Below the pieces are notes generated by a model. That model saw nothing but the letters and a program-made list of their open reading frames with translations, had not been told where the DNA came from and made no database searches. From positions 1-64,000 of the forward strand of contig KN817595.1 in assembly GCA_000827495.1 (NCBI GenBank): DNA of 64,000 nucleotides. Reading direction: 5' to 3'. Every line of letters begins with the position of its first letter. The first letter of the stretch is position 1. Shown piece by piece: positions 25,373 through 35,702 of this stretch. Source of the stretch: Hypholoma sublateritium FD-334 SS-4 (lineage: Eukaryota > Basidiomycota > Agaricomycetes > Agaricales > Strophariaceae). The translations under genes were made by a program, and so were the position numbers.

Positions 25373-25903
25373 CTACGGATCACCCTCTGGGCTTGCGGAG
25401 ACGACTCTGTCGACCACCGCGTCCGCGACCGCCGCGGCAACCTGCTGCAGCGCAGTATTGGTAGCGGTCGAAGCAAGGACATCGGCCACTTCAGTGTCCG
25501 ATATCATATTGCTGATCAGACCGGCGCCTGTGCTGACAATCTTCGCGTCGATCCCAACGGCAAGCGTCCCGGTAGCGGCGGTGACGACGGCGGGGATGAT
25601 CTTGTCCTTGAGCACGCGCTCCGGGAGCTCCGGATGCCCCCGTCCGACCCACTCCCCCTCGAGCACCTTGAGTTTCTGCGACTGGACGGAGATGTTGCGC
25701 GCCGCGATCGCTGCCGCAACCAGGGATCCACCGGCTGTGAGGAAGGCAGACACTGCGCCGACAGCAACGCGGACTGAAGACGTCAGGCGCTTAGCGCGTT
25801 TCTTGTATATCTCTGTGGCGAGACGCTCGTCGTCGAATTTCTTCTTGGCGAGGCGCTTGCGGTACTTCTTCTCGCTGAAGTGGAAGGTCTCGATGGTCCT
25901 CAT
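25373..25903 (-). CDS. Small membrane-like family protein, copy 3
   Basis: Single exon, 176 aa, ATG start. It aligns without gaps to copy 4 (27704) over the full 176 residues; by hand count about 89 positions are identical. In order: aromatic/basic N-terminus (MRTIETFHFSEKKYRKR), charged helix ending EIYKKRAKRL (31-40), Gly/Ala-rich hydrophobic stretch at about 44-68 with GGS and GAV small-residue spacing, the conserved RNISVQSQKL (69-78) and LEGEW, LPERVLKDKIIP (93-104), and a second apolar stretch 102-120. No known domain name comes to mind, and there is no signal peptide. The apolar segments suggest a membrane hairpin or a pore-forming or scaffold role; this is inference only. Confidence 0.8.
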   Translation of the reverse strand: MRTIETFHFSEKKYRKRLAKKKFDDERLATEIYKKRAKRLTSSVRVAVGAVSAFLTAGGSLVAAAIAARNISVQSQKLKVLEGEWVGRGHPELPERVLKDKIIPAVVTAATGTLAVGIDAKIVSTGAGLISNMISDTEVADVLASTATNTALQQVAAAVADAVVDRVVSASPEGDP

Positions 25904-26291
25904 GGTAGTACAGGAATTTCACTGGGAAATAGGAAAGTTCTCCAGAGGAAGGGCAAATCCGTCAGAGGCAGGAAGGTTGAAGTCTCGTGGGCTGCCCACT
26001 CGCCCGACGCCCACTGAAATCACTGTTCTATCTTCCCCCGGAAGAGTCCAGATGCACATTGCCAGTGACATGATAGGCAAAACTGGTCGACAGAAGTCAT
26101 TGGACTCCAAACATAGGAGATGCGCCCAACTGCCTTCCTCTCTGCCAACGGAAAATCTTTCTCATCATCATAGATATTGGGAGGCGACGATCTCTCGCGC
26201 ACCTCGCTTTCTTGATGGTTCTAGCTCATTGCGTTGAACACGAGTACACATATGCCCTGAAATCAGTCAATGCGGGCGTCTATCTGTCGGT
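25904..26291 (-). repeat. Duplicated upstream block B, copy 1
   Basis: Upstream DNA of family copy 3. It shares the exact 16-mer gcgtctatctgtcggt (26276-26291) with the upstream DNA of copy 4 (28597-28612), at almost the same distance from the respective ATG (373 and 363 bp). A ttcccccggaa string also recurs. It probably contains the promoter. Confidence 0.6.
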
Positions 26292-27703
26292 GATTTTCAA
26301 TTTCCGAAAGCTTACTCAAATTACCAACTAATGGGCGCTTTTCGTTGTAGAGATCGCGTGGACGCCCTAAACATAGGCCAACCTGTTATTAGAAGTAATT
26401 CATTCCCTATCCCAGATCGTTAATTGGTTTATTAATACTTTCCTCCTAAACCTATCCTTGACGAAATCTTAGGAATCTGTGCTCACTGCCTCCCTTGTCA
26501 CCTGACGTCAACGTCCGATCGGCGAGTAGCCGCCCAACCTCCCTGTTCTCTAGTCATCTTCTGACCGCGGTGGCAATCGAGTAGCGGTCATGATTGATCC
26601 TTTGTCGAAGGGTGCAGCGCAGTCCGGATATCTGCGCCCTCAGCACACCTTGACCGCTTTGAGTCTGAAACTGACGTGAACAGAACTGTTCTGATCTACA
26701 TTCACTTGGTTTCCCATGCGGAGCCCGTTGTCTCGGCGTCAAGATATCTTTTCCTGTTGATATCTTCAACCAGCAACTCGGTTATATGATCTCTGGAACA
26801 ATCGTCTTGCCGTGCATCTCTCTTTCACTCGATCACGTTGGCTCACGCCTTTTTTTTTTTCAAAAGAAAAAAAGATATTCAAAACACCATCATATTGTTG
26901 TCTACCTGCCGTCAAGCTGCTGGTGAAACGACTCTGTGGTACTCTGATCCTATGTAAGCGGTCGGAAAGCATCTCTGGAAGTCCTTTTTGGCTAAGCGAT
27001 GCAATGATAGGGTCATTTACAATAGTAAATTGACTAACCTTGAGGCCTCGCGGAGCAGTCATGCCTTGGTCATGCCCAAATTGCGAATCATACGCATCGT
27101 TGCAATGTGTTCATTCCTAAAAACTCGCAGCACTGCAGGACTTATTAGGCGCAAGGGGGACTCATGAGAAAATGTACTTCACTCTCACAGGTTGCCACGT
27201 AGTGCGTACCTCTTATGACTGACTATGGATTCTATGCTAATTTTGAGCCTTATCTAGCTCTGCACGGCAAATTGTATCTCATAACCGTGACTATGGCATA
27301 GTTTCGGTCTGGTATGTACACGTAAAACTTAGCGTACCTGTGGTGCGCGTTGCTGATGTCTGGACAGCACATCTTTTACTTCGAAATCGACTGTGAGTAT
27401 TCAGATTGCTGAAGTCCGACCTTCGTTCTCGATGAAAAAGGTGGACATTGGCGGTCAAAATATATTATCGAATGGTGACAACTTTATCCAAACTCGATGA
27501 TATGGAAGTTGTTATCGAATGCCACCTTTCCATCTTGACGACCTTCTGAGCAATACACCGTCGTCCCTATTCCACCGAATACCCATCGATACTCGTCGAT
27601 ACCGTTCAGACCCGTCTTTTCTTTTCGTGACCATAATGGCTGGATCGACTGTAGGCGCAGGGAATGGTCAGCGAATTGCTCCACTTGTCGCCGTCAAAAA
27701 GAC
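26292..27703. other. Intergenic, no supported gene
   Basis: 1.4 kb between the two tandem family copies. The longest ORF (minus 27062-26766, 98 codons) starts MTAPRGLK, then runs through a possible GTTAGT..CTTAG intron into nothing recognisable. A T10/A-rich homopolymer pair lies at 26850-26875. Confidence 0.45.
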
Positions 27704-28234
27704 CTACTGCATATCGTCTGGGCGAGCCGCAACAACCTTGTTGACCACTGTATTCTTGACCGATGTGGCCCCTTGCTCTAGGCCGCCATAGTAAACATTG
27801 GAAATCAGGAAGTCGTTCACTTCGGTGTTGGGTATGATCTGGGCAAACTGGTCAGGCGACGCCATCGCGAACGCAACATCCATCCCGGCGGCAAACGTGC
27901 TCGTGGCGGCGGTGAGGAGGACAGGAACGATCTTGTCCTTGAGCCTGCGCTCTGGGAGAGGCGCATATCCACGGACGGCCCACTCTTCTTCGAGCAGCTC
28001 GAGCTTCTGCGACTCGACGGAGATGTTGCGGCCCGCAAACGCAGCAGACACCAAGGTCCCTCCGCCTGTGAGGTGGGCGGCAGCGGCGCCGACTCCGACG
28101 CGCACTTTGGAGGACAGACGCTTAGATCGTTTCTTGTATATCTCCGTGCCCAGTTCCTGGTCGCTGAGGTTTTTGTCGGCAATGTGCTGGCGGTACTTGT
28201 CCTTGCTGAAGTGCGCGATCTCGCAGAATTTCAT
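27704..28234 (-). CDS. Small membrane-like family protein, copy 4
   Basis: Single exon, 176 aa, same length as copy 3 and gap-free alignable. Signature: MKFCEIAHFSKDKYRQH, EIYKKRSKRLSSKVRV, Gly-rich apolar GVGAAAAHLTGGGTLVSAA, GRNISVESQKLELLEEEW, LPERRLKDKIVP, then LLTAATSTFAAGMDV. Residues 31-40 and 69-85 are almost invariant between copies, while residues 121-130 are unrelated, a mosaic of constrained core and fast-evolving patch. Copies 3 and 4 are a direct tandem pair on the same strand 2.3 kb apart, with duplicated upstream DNA. Function unknown. Confidence 0.8.
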   Translation of the reverse strand: MKFCEIAHFSKDKYRQHIADKNLSDQELGTEIYKKRSKRLSSKVRVGVGAAAAHLTGGGTLVSAAFAGRNISVESQKLELLEEEWAVRGYAPLPERRLKDKIVPVLLTAATSTFAAGMDVAFAMASPDQFAQIIPNTEVNDFLISNVYYGGLEQGATSVKNTVVNKVVAARPDDMQ

Positions 28235-28612
28235 GATGGCCCGAGGATGCTACTGGGAGAAGTAGAAATGAGCGGAAGAAGAGGAGAAAGGCAAAAAAGT
28301 GAAGTCGGAAAGTGGGTGTCTCCTAGACTGAGAATCTGTCTGGACTTCCTGCCGTATTTATTTGTCGATAGATTCACACCAGCGAAGCGAAATGGTGTCG
28401 TAAAAGCAGCAGCCAATTCCGAAACATATGACGGGCGCCTGATTACCTGCCTCGTGTCATCGGATGAAGAAGAATTCCCCCGGAACAGGACGTCTGAGAG
28501 TAGCAGGATGGCGGTACTGCCTGTATGGGGACCATTGCAATTGACCACGGGACGGCTGAAGACGGGGACGGGTACACGTCCAATGGGAAAATGCGAGCGT
28601 CTATCTGTCGGT
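28235..28612 (-). repeat. Duplicated upstream block B, copy 2
   Basis: Upstream DNA of family copy 4, sharing the gcgtctatctgtcggt 16-mer and its spacing with block B copy 1. The span includes the likely promoter and leader; the interior is much diverged. Confidence 0.55.
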
Positions 28613-28670
28613 ATTTCGCATCAGTCATGGTGTGTCATTTGATACGGACTTTCACTTCAATACATACTCC

Positions 28671-28727
28671 ACACAGTGGCACCTCAATATAGTGGAAACC
28701 ATTCACTATATTGAGGTGCCACTGTGT
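28671..28727. repeat. Perfect 24-bp inverted repeat with 9-nt loop
   Basis: Arms at 28671-28694 (ACACAGTGGCACCTCAATAT plus AGTG) and 28704-28727 are exact reverse complements around GAAACCATT. CAGTGGCACC-type ends resemble Tc1/mariner termini, so this may be a minimal element made only of its two ends. There is no clear TA flank. Transcribed, it would form a strong hairpin. Confidence 0.9.
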
Positions 28728-30109
28728 TATTTTCTCATGCCAATATCAACCTTAGAGCAGGCCATGATCAGCACCACTACATGTCATAATGTTGCGCCGT
28801 TTGCTTCCTCTGGTAATCCTAGACGAGTTTTATAATAAGATTTATAGGCACGACCGTCGACCAGACTTGGATGACCCTACCGTCTCCAGCTCAGTCGCAC
28901 ATCTCAGGCTTGAGCATTCTGGTCGACCCCAGATAGACAGAATGCTGTAGCATTGACCAGAAAGGAGAACACTGCCATGAACCGCTCTACGTTCAAAGAT
29001 AATTGACATTGTGGTAAAATGGTAACAGTGCGGTGCCTTTCCCCCCAGATCATACGCTCGAATTCCTGTGTGTATATTGCTTCGAGGCTTTGGCGAGGCT
29101 CACACCTAGTACAGCCATAATTGCATCATGGGAGAAGTGCGCCGCATGGCGATCACACTGGAAGGTTATCGTAATATTGACGTCGCCTGAACGGTCGCGG
29201 GATGATATGTCGTCAGCCCCAGTGCCGACCCTATCCCTTTATCCACGGTATCTCTTCTGCTAGGAAATTTTCTCGTCCTTCTGCATTTTTTGGTGTCAAT
29301 TTGGGCCTTAGTATTCTGCCTTATCTGTATGCAACGGACTCCTAAAACACCGACGACCGTCGGAGTGACAGGTAGCCAATTCACACAAGTACAGAGGCGC
29401 CTCATGTTCGCGTGAACAATCGTACCAGAGTGGGGCGTGAGCATGAAGGTATCGTTCACTTACTTCTAGCCTACTTATTTTGAACACGAGACCACCGCCA
29501 AAGGAGGCGGCAGATATACCAAATCTAAAATTAGACGACACGAGCGCCTATGTTCGGCGTTGCGCAATGTTCGTGAGGCCTTTGGAATGATGCGAGGTTA
29601 CATTTATATACATACGTGTACTCAATGAAAGTATGTGGCGTCTCAATTTATAGAACTATTCAATCGCTTTATCAGTGGCCTGCCGCGTGGGGCACTCTTT
29701 CTGGGACTCCATTTCCCTTGGTATCGCCGGCCTATGATTAGGTTATGATTGGCGCAGGACGTCGCGTCTCATATATGACCTGAAGGGGAACGGCATGCCA
29801 AACGCTGACCTTCGAACCCCCATCTACGAAATAACTAAATAGCAGATCAGCGTTGAAGCTTGAAGCTTGAAGGATCATGGCCAGAGCGTGCCCTTCTGAA
29901 CGGACAGCGCAAACGACCAAAAATGATCGTGCCTGTTGGAGCTTTGCAACACCCATTAATTATTACGAACGTCGGTGTCATGTAATCAGTGTCGGTTATA
30001 CTACGGTTTTCATGTTTAACACAACTTTGAAGCATTTTATTGGAAATTCACAGAACAAAAACTTATTTTTCGACTGATTATATCAGTGAGACAGTGAGGT
30101 TAAATAAGG
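28728..30109. other. Intergenic, no supported gene
   Basis: 1.4 kb with short ORFs only. A 54-nt stem-loop with 8-bp ends (29801-29854) contains a ttcgaa box but is too short for a tRNA. The right end is the 3' flank of the aldo/keto reductase. Confidence 0.5.
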
Positions 30110-31550
30110 TTACTTAGTTGACTCAGGCTGAATGACTGGAAGTGCTGGTTGACGATCCAGATGCCCAACAGAGTTCCACACAAATCTGTAGAACGTTCCG
30201 TCTCCCTGATAGTTTTTGAGCACATAACGCTTGTGGAGTGCACTAGACCGGGAATATTACTTACGATAATGTTATTGGGGAAGCCTGTGTCGAAAGGAGC
30301 AACGGATTCCAAGTACTTGATTTGTTCCGGTGTCAATGATATCTCGAGTGCCTCGAGGTTGGCAATGAGGTGTTCCACCTTGCGTCCGCCAATGATAGGG
30401 AAGACGAAAGGGGTCTTTTGCATGACATACGCTATAGCGACTATTGTGACAGCATCAGGCTTTGTAGAAATAAAATAGGATCAATGGTATGTCAAGCATA
30501 CCTGCAGTGATAGACTTTGCCCCAAGTTCCTGAGCCACCTTCTCGAGCGCTGCGCTTGCTTTCTTCTCGTTATCGTTACGCAGCCAGTCGCCCCCGAATA
30601 TAACGCGCCCCTTCTCCCCTGTCTCGAGTCGCTTTTTCTCCTCTGCGTCAGTTCTAAACTTTCCGGAGGCGACGACGTTCCACGGTGCTAGCGCCATGCC
30701 CTCCGAGCGCGCCATCGGGATGATTTCGCGCTCGAAAGAGCGCTCAAGAACGTTCCATGCACCTTGATAGATCACAAACGGCGTCAAAGCATTAGCGCGG
30801 GCGTACGCATTAGCCTTTACAACAACCCAAGCGGGGGAGTCAGAGATGCCCTTGTTGTTGAAAAATTCGCGCTTGAGCCCGTAATAAAAGAGCGAGATAA
30901 TAAAAGGTGACCCACGAGGTATAGTACCTGCCCTTGTACCACCAGGTTGTGGAGTGCGTGCATAACTTCCTCGATACTGGTATCCCAGTCCCACCAGTGA
31001 ACATACAATAAATCAACGTAGTCTGTTCTGAGCCTTTCTAACGATTTTTTGAATGATAATTTTAGCGATTTGGAATTATTTCCTGCGAAGAGAATCTTCT
31101 GGGCGTTGGGCTGAAGGGTCGGATCCCTTGATCTGAAGTTGTTTGTATACTAAAAATGGTGTCAGAGAATATCGAGAAAACTCGGGGCAGACTGACCTTC
31201 GTTGCAATAAACAGCTGGTCTCGGATCCCTCGCTTCTCTGCCCACTCGCCTATGAAAAGCTCAGAGGAACCATCCTGACTGTAGCTATTTTAGTAAATGA
31301 TCCAAAAATAGAATCTTGCTCACTAATTGTTAGCCGTATCGATGAAGTTCCCGCCGTTATCAAAGTATGCGTCCAGTAGCTTGAAGCTAGATTCTTTGTC
31401 CATAGAACCCATACCTATATCACTCCAAGCATCTCCGATGCTCATCGCACCCAACTGAATCGGCGATACATGAACGCCAGCCCTCGGTGACAAGAGACGA
31501 TATCGCGCGAGTCCAGTGGGCGGGGGAGGCGGAGCGTTATAGAGAGACAT
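30110..31550 (-). CDS. Aldo/keto reductase, aryl-alcohol dehydrogenase (AAD) type
   Basis: Six exons (31550-31324, 31278-31197, 31149-30916, 30850-30502, 30440-30265, 30205-30110) give 387 aa. The AKR fold is shown by [15 protein letters not shown] (Asp and Tyr of the catalytic tetrad), IATKY (Lys), [15 protein letters not shown] (His), [11 protein letters not shown] and the cofactor-end motif [13 protein letters not shown]. The C-terminal [13 protein letters not shown] extension is typical of the fungal AAD/AKR9 group, NADPH-dependent reductases of aromatic aldehydes linked to lignin and aromatic metabolism in wood and litter fungi. Substrate cannot be read from the sequence. The ATG lies only 60 bp from the inserted MITE at 31610-32170. 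Confidence 0.93.
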
Positions 31551-31609
31551 GCTTCTGGAAAGTTTACTTGAGATGTACCGGTAAATGGCTGGGTAGTTCT
31601 ATTTGAGTA

Positions 31610-32170
31610 CAGTGCGAGTCATGACATCTCCATCACATGGTTTTCGGTGGGAAGAAAATTTTTGTAGATTTTTTGTGATTTTATTTGGAAGGAAACCCAC
31701 CAAAATAATGCGATTTCCGTCGTCTTCTCATTTTTTCCCACGGTGTTTCACTTTTTGGGCCCTTCAAGAAAAAAAACAGGCTCCGAATCAATATTTATCG
31801 AAGAGAAAACGTCAATGAAAGGTAGAAATGATGCTAATTAGCACCCTGATTGAAATTTACATGTTTTCTTCCCGATTGGGCAGCATCTCGTAGGATATAG
31901 TGGATGTGACCGTAACTGTGACATGCCATATATGGAAGGTGTGGACGTAGGGTTAGGGTCTTGTTTCACTTTTGAGGGCCGAAATCAGATCAAATTTTTG
32001 AAAACTTGTCGGATCGGGCTGAAATTCACACCAAAGGTAGCCCTCGCCTATCTGAGCTCATTTCTGGTGTTTTTAGGAAATTTCGGGTGACAAGAAAAAT
32101 GTAGTTCCAAAAGTGGTATTTTTGTTTGTTTACTGATGGATCAGTGGATGCGAAGTGATGACTCGCACTG
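31610..32170. mobile_element. Non-autonomous TA-flanked MITE, 561 bp
   Basis: The left end CAGTGCGAGTCATGAC and right end GTGATGACTCGCACTG are inverted repeats with one mismatch in 16. TA occurs immediately outside each end (31608-31609 and 32171-32172). The AT-rich interior has no transposase. It is a Tc1/mariner-like miniature element, different in its ends from the one at 9297. It sits in the divergent intergenic region between the aldo/keto reductase and the GH16 gene. Confidence 0.88.
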
Positions 32171-32878
32171 TATGAGGGAGAAATGTGCTCGTTTTATAGA
32201 ATTCTTGCCCGCCTTCCGGTCGTTTTCCCTCGTAATCTCATGAGGTGAACGTCATCGTGCCGCCGTCGCATTTTGTGCACCTGCGAGAGGAATAAACACG
32301 TACAAGCTCGGTCCTCGGGAACGAGAGCTGGGTGGAAGGTGGTACTGACTCACCGGGAAGGCATTCACTGAGCGGGTACTCGCCCGGCAAGGTTACGAAG
32401 AGTAGTATGAATGCCGAGCGCGGCATGACGCGGATGCAAATGCGCAGCTGCCCTATTTGTGACAATGCTACTTTTGAAATGTTGTTCCCTTTGTTTCCGA
32501 CAGTTGCCTTTCCTTGAACTCTGATGGTTTTTTGATTCGGCTTCGAGTGACAAGCCACTTGCCGCCGATCTTTCACAGCTTGTGTCAAGGCTGAAGGCAA
32601 AAAATTGCATTTCTTGGCAATCGCCTATGCCCTGAATGTTGAAAGAGAAAGCGAGCTCGGACGACCGTAATTTATCGAACGCTGCGCTTTCCTATTTTGA
32701 CCTGAACGATCGGGCTAAAAATAATTTTATGTGGCACTAAGGCATGTTTCCCACGTTTTTTCTGTGGTGTGCATCGCAATCAAGCTGCTGCTGTGCGGCG
32801 CGGCGGCCACTGTTAAATGGTATTATAAGATCTCATTTATACTTCCTTTCTCCCGTCATCTCGTTCCTCCTTTCTACG
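32171..32878. promoter_or_regulatory. Upstream region of GH16 gene
   Basis: About 700 bp without a gene. A TATA-like tattataaga at 32821 lies about 58 bp before the GH16 ATG, followed by a pyrimidine-rich leader (ttcctttctcccgtcatctc). Confidence 0.5.
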
Positions 32879-34384
32879 ATGTTTCCCGCAAGCCTTCTAC
32901 CCCTCGCGTTTTTACTACCCTTCGCCGCCGTGCCAGTTACGGCTGATACCTATGACATGGTAATGGAGTATGCAGGACAAAACTTCTTTGACGACTGGAC
33001 ATTTTACAACAATTGTGAGTGCGCTAGGCCCCGTATTTCCCTCTAATGTTCTGACGCTACTTCCCCCTTTTCTCAGTTGACAATCTAACGAATGGAGACG
33101 TCGTGTAAGGAGCTCGACTCCTCAGGGGCGTTGATGTATTTACTATGGACTTTGCATGGGCTAGGTTCCTATCAGCGTCAGAGGCGCTATCGTCAAGGCT
33201 GGCCTTCGTGGATACGACGACCAACAACGCGATCATGCAGGTCGACAACAGCTCCACAGTGGTGTACAACGACAAGCGCAACAGTGTGCGGCTGCAGACC
33301 AATGTGCGCTACGGTGTGGGGAGTGTGTGGATCGCGGACATGCTCCATGTACCGTACGGGGTGAGTCTCGAAGTCGTTCTGTCTATTGTGCTCTGCCGCT
33401 GACGGCAGCACGCGTAGTGTTCGGTATGGCCTGCCTGGTAACTGTCTATTTCAATCTCGCGATCTTCTAAAATTAACCTCGACAAAAATACAAGGTGGTC
33501 AAACGCACCTGACTGGCCAACAGGAGGGTGAGGAGATCCCGTAATTTTTGACAAGGCGCCGGGCTCACACACGCTTAGGGAGATCGACACGTTTGAAGGA
33601 GTGAACATGGTGACAAACAGCCAGATGGGCCTCCACACGCTTGCGGGCTGCACCGTCACCGGGCAGAACCAGAGCTCGACGCTGCTCAACTCGACGGACT
33701 GCTCCTACCTCGACAACAGCAACCAGGGCTGTATTACGACTGACCCTGACCCGGCCTCGTACGGCGCGGCGTTCGCAGCCGCGGGTGGGGGCGTGTTCGT
33801 TACTGAATTCGCGACGACGGGCATTTCGTGAGTACAGCCTCGGCGCAGCTGCGCACTGCGCATTGGAGCCTCGGGACAGCATTCTAACGCGAATTTGAAA
33901 TTTGACAGGGTCTGGTTCTTCTCCCGGGCCGACGTCCCCGCAGCGATCACCGCGAACTCGAGCTCGATAGATACCTCGACGCTCGGGGTGCCCGTCGGGA
34001 ACTGGCCCTCGACGTCGTGCTCCTCATCCGAGTTCTTCGAGCCGCAGAACCTCATCTTTGATATCACGCTTTGCGGCGGTGCGTGTCCATTCCTCATCCG
34101 CGCGTCTACTCTGCTGACTCTGCCGCCACCGATTTCTAGACTTTGCCGGCGCCACCACCGTCTTCGCCGAGACGTGCAGCGGCGTGTGCTACAACGACTT
34201 CGTCCTCGGAAACGGGTCGAACTACGATACAGCGTACTTCGAGGTCGCCTCCGTGCGCGTATTCAGCAAGGAGGGCACAAACACGATCGTGCAGGCCAGT
34301 GCTGCGCCCCGCACCGTACCCGCAGCCGCGCTCGGCGTGGCACTCAGCACGCTAGCCGTCGCTGCCGTCGCCGCCCTGCTCTAA
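32879..34384 (+). CDS. GH16 beta-glucanase, secreted, GPI-anchor type
   Basis: Eight exons (32879-33014, 33077-33104, 33165-33360, 33418-33437, 33495-33527, 33579-33827, 33909-34078, 34140-34384) give 358 aa. The N-terminal signal peptide MFPASLLPLAFLLPFAAVPVTA is followed by the concanavalin-like GH16 fold: FFDDWTFYN, RLQTNVRYGVGSVWIADMLH, WPAWWSNAPDWPTGGEIDTF. The catalytic pattern GEIDTFEG supplies both glutamates. The C-terminus after SAAPRTVPAA is a 20-residue hydrophobic tail ending at the stop, as in GPI-anchored cell-wall proteins. Likely action: beta-1,3 (or mixed 1,3/1,4 or 1,6) glucan hydrolysis or remodelling at the wall. Three exons are tiny (28, 20 and 33 nt), so automatic prediction could easily break this gene. 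Confidence 0.93.
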
Positions 34385-35702
34385 TGCGCCAGTCATATCC
34401 CTCTTCCATGTTACCTCGGAAGTCATCTTCGAACCATGAACTTTATATATCTAGACGGACGCTTGGCACCGATGCTCCGGAGTATACGATGCCGTTGGGC
34501 GCGTTAATAATGTAGAAAATACACTGCCTGCTACCTACTAGTTTCTGTCCTTCCGTGGCACTGCGCCTTGTAATACCTGTGTGCTTTAAAGATCTAGATA
34601 CCCTAGGGACCCACAAAAACGGATACGAAAGCTGATCAGCGTATCGAAATCTGCTTCCACACGCTCAATCGATTACAGTCTTACACCTAGTCACGTCGAG
34701 GCGAACTAACACATTTTGAAGAAGGAAAAAAATGTGGAATACGCCGCGAGGTGATACGGCTACTATCAGATTCCGTCCAAATTTTTTTTTTTACATTTGC
34801 CCCGATGGCCTAGTTGGTAATCGGGGCGAGGCTGGGATATTTCCCGGTTGTGGGTTCGATTGCGGCGGAGTGTAAAACCGCGCTTTGATGGGGCACCCCC
34901 GTTAAGGCAAAAGACATACCATATCGTGGGACTTGGTTTTGAGTCAACCCAAGAACCCCACCTCTGGTGACTCGTTTCCAATGTACCCAACTGTTCGGAT
35001 TGATCATACTGTGGAAACCAACAAAATAGCACTGCACAGCCTATTTTTTTCAAGATAAAAGACCTCATTCTCTATATTCAGCATTCAGTTTATTATCTGT
35101 TCTCAGTAAAGACTATTACAGTAACTAGCCTTTTAGACAGTGCTGTATGTAATTATCCGTTCACGTAAATTATACTACTTGAGTCGAACATGAATCCATT
35201 TCATTTTCTCGTCTTGTATTGCGCCGCATTTTCAGACGGACACCTAATTTTTGTCGAACCTGACTCGGAATGTTTTATCCCTTACTAGAATATTATATCA
35301 CCGACAGCACTATGCACACAGGGAATCCTACGTTATCAAACGAGGGACATCCAACTACATTGTTTTTGGGAAGAACAAGAGATTTACTGCTTCAATCGTA
35401 TCAAAGAAATGGTATGGACGCAGCGCCTAGCAGCTCACGGCAGCATATCATGATTGACGCGGTCCGCACAGATTTCATCAATGTGGCAGTGGCGAATGTT
35501 CTACACAGAAAATCAGCGACCATGCGAGCGCAGAGCCGAAATCCTACTCCAGAGCTTTGCAGATGAAAGCAAACCGTCGTGAATGTCATTAAAGTAAGTA
35601 GTTGCATCGTTACAAAGTCCCGCCCCGCCAGCGCGCAGGGGGCGTCGAGCCAGCCATCACAAAGCACGAGCACCAAGCCAATACGTACCCCATCCTCCCC
35701 CG
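34385..35702. other. Intergenic between GH16 and DUF4203 genes
   Basis: Contains a SINE-like element (34798 onward) and an ATG-started 98-codon plus ORF at 35270-35566 that I do not recognise and that lacks coding bias. Otherwise nothing supported. Confidence 0.5.
34798..35080 (+). mobile_element. tRNA-derived SINE-like element
   Basis: The head contains Pol III promoter boxes in tRNA order and spacing: box A TGGCCTAGTTGG (34806-34817) and box B GGGTTCGATTG (34852-34862), about 35 bp apart. The sequence cannot fold as a full tRNA because the 5' GCCCCGA pairs within the D-arm region. A tRNA-unrelated body follows. The right limit is uncertain (about 35040-35090), and no clear target duplication is seen. 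Confidence 0.5.

Noticed and set aside
29801..29854. Minus-strand tRNA-like fold with 8-bp ends and a TTCGAA loop
   Set aside because: Only 54 nt, lacks a D-arm and a proper anticodon arm; box A absent.
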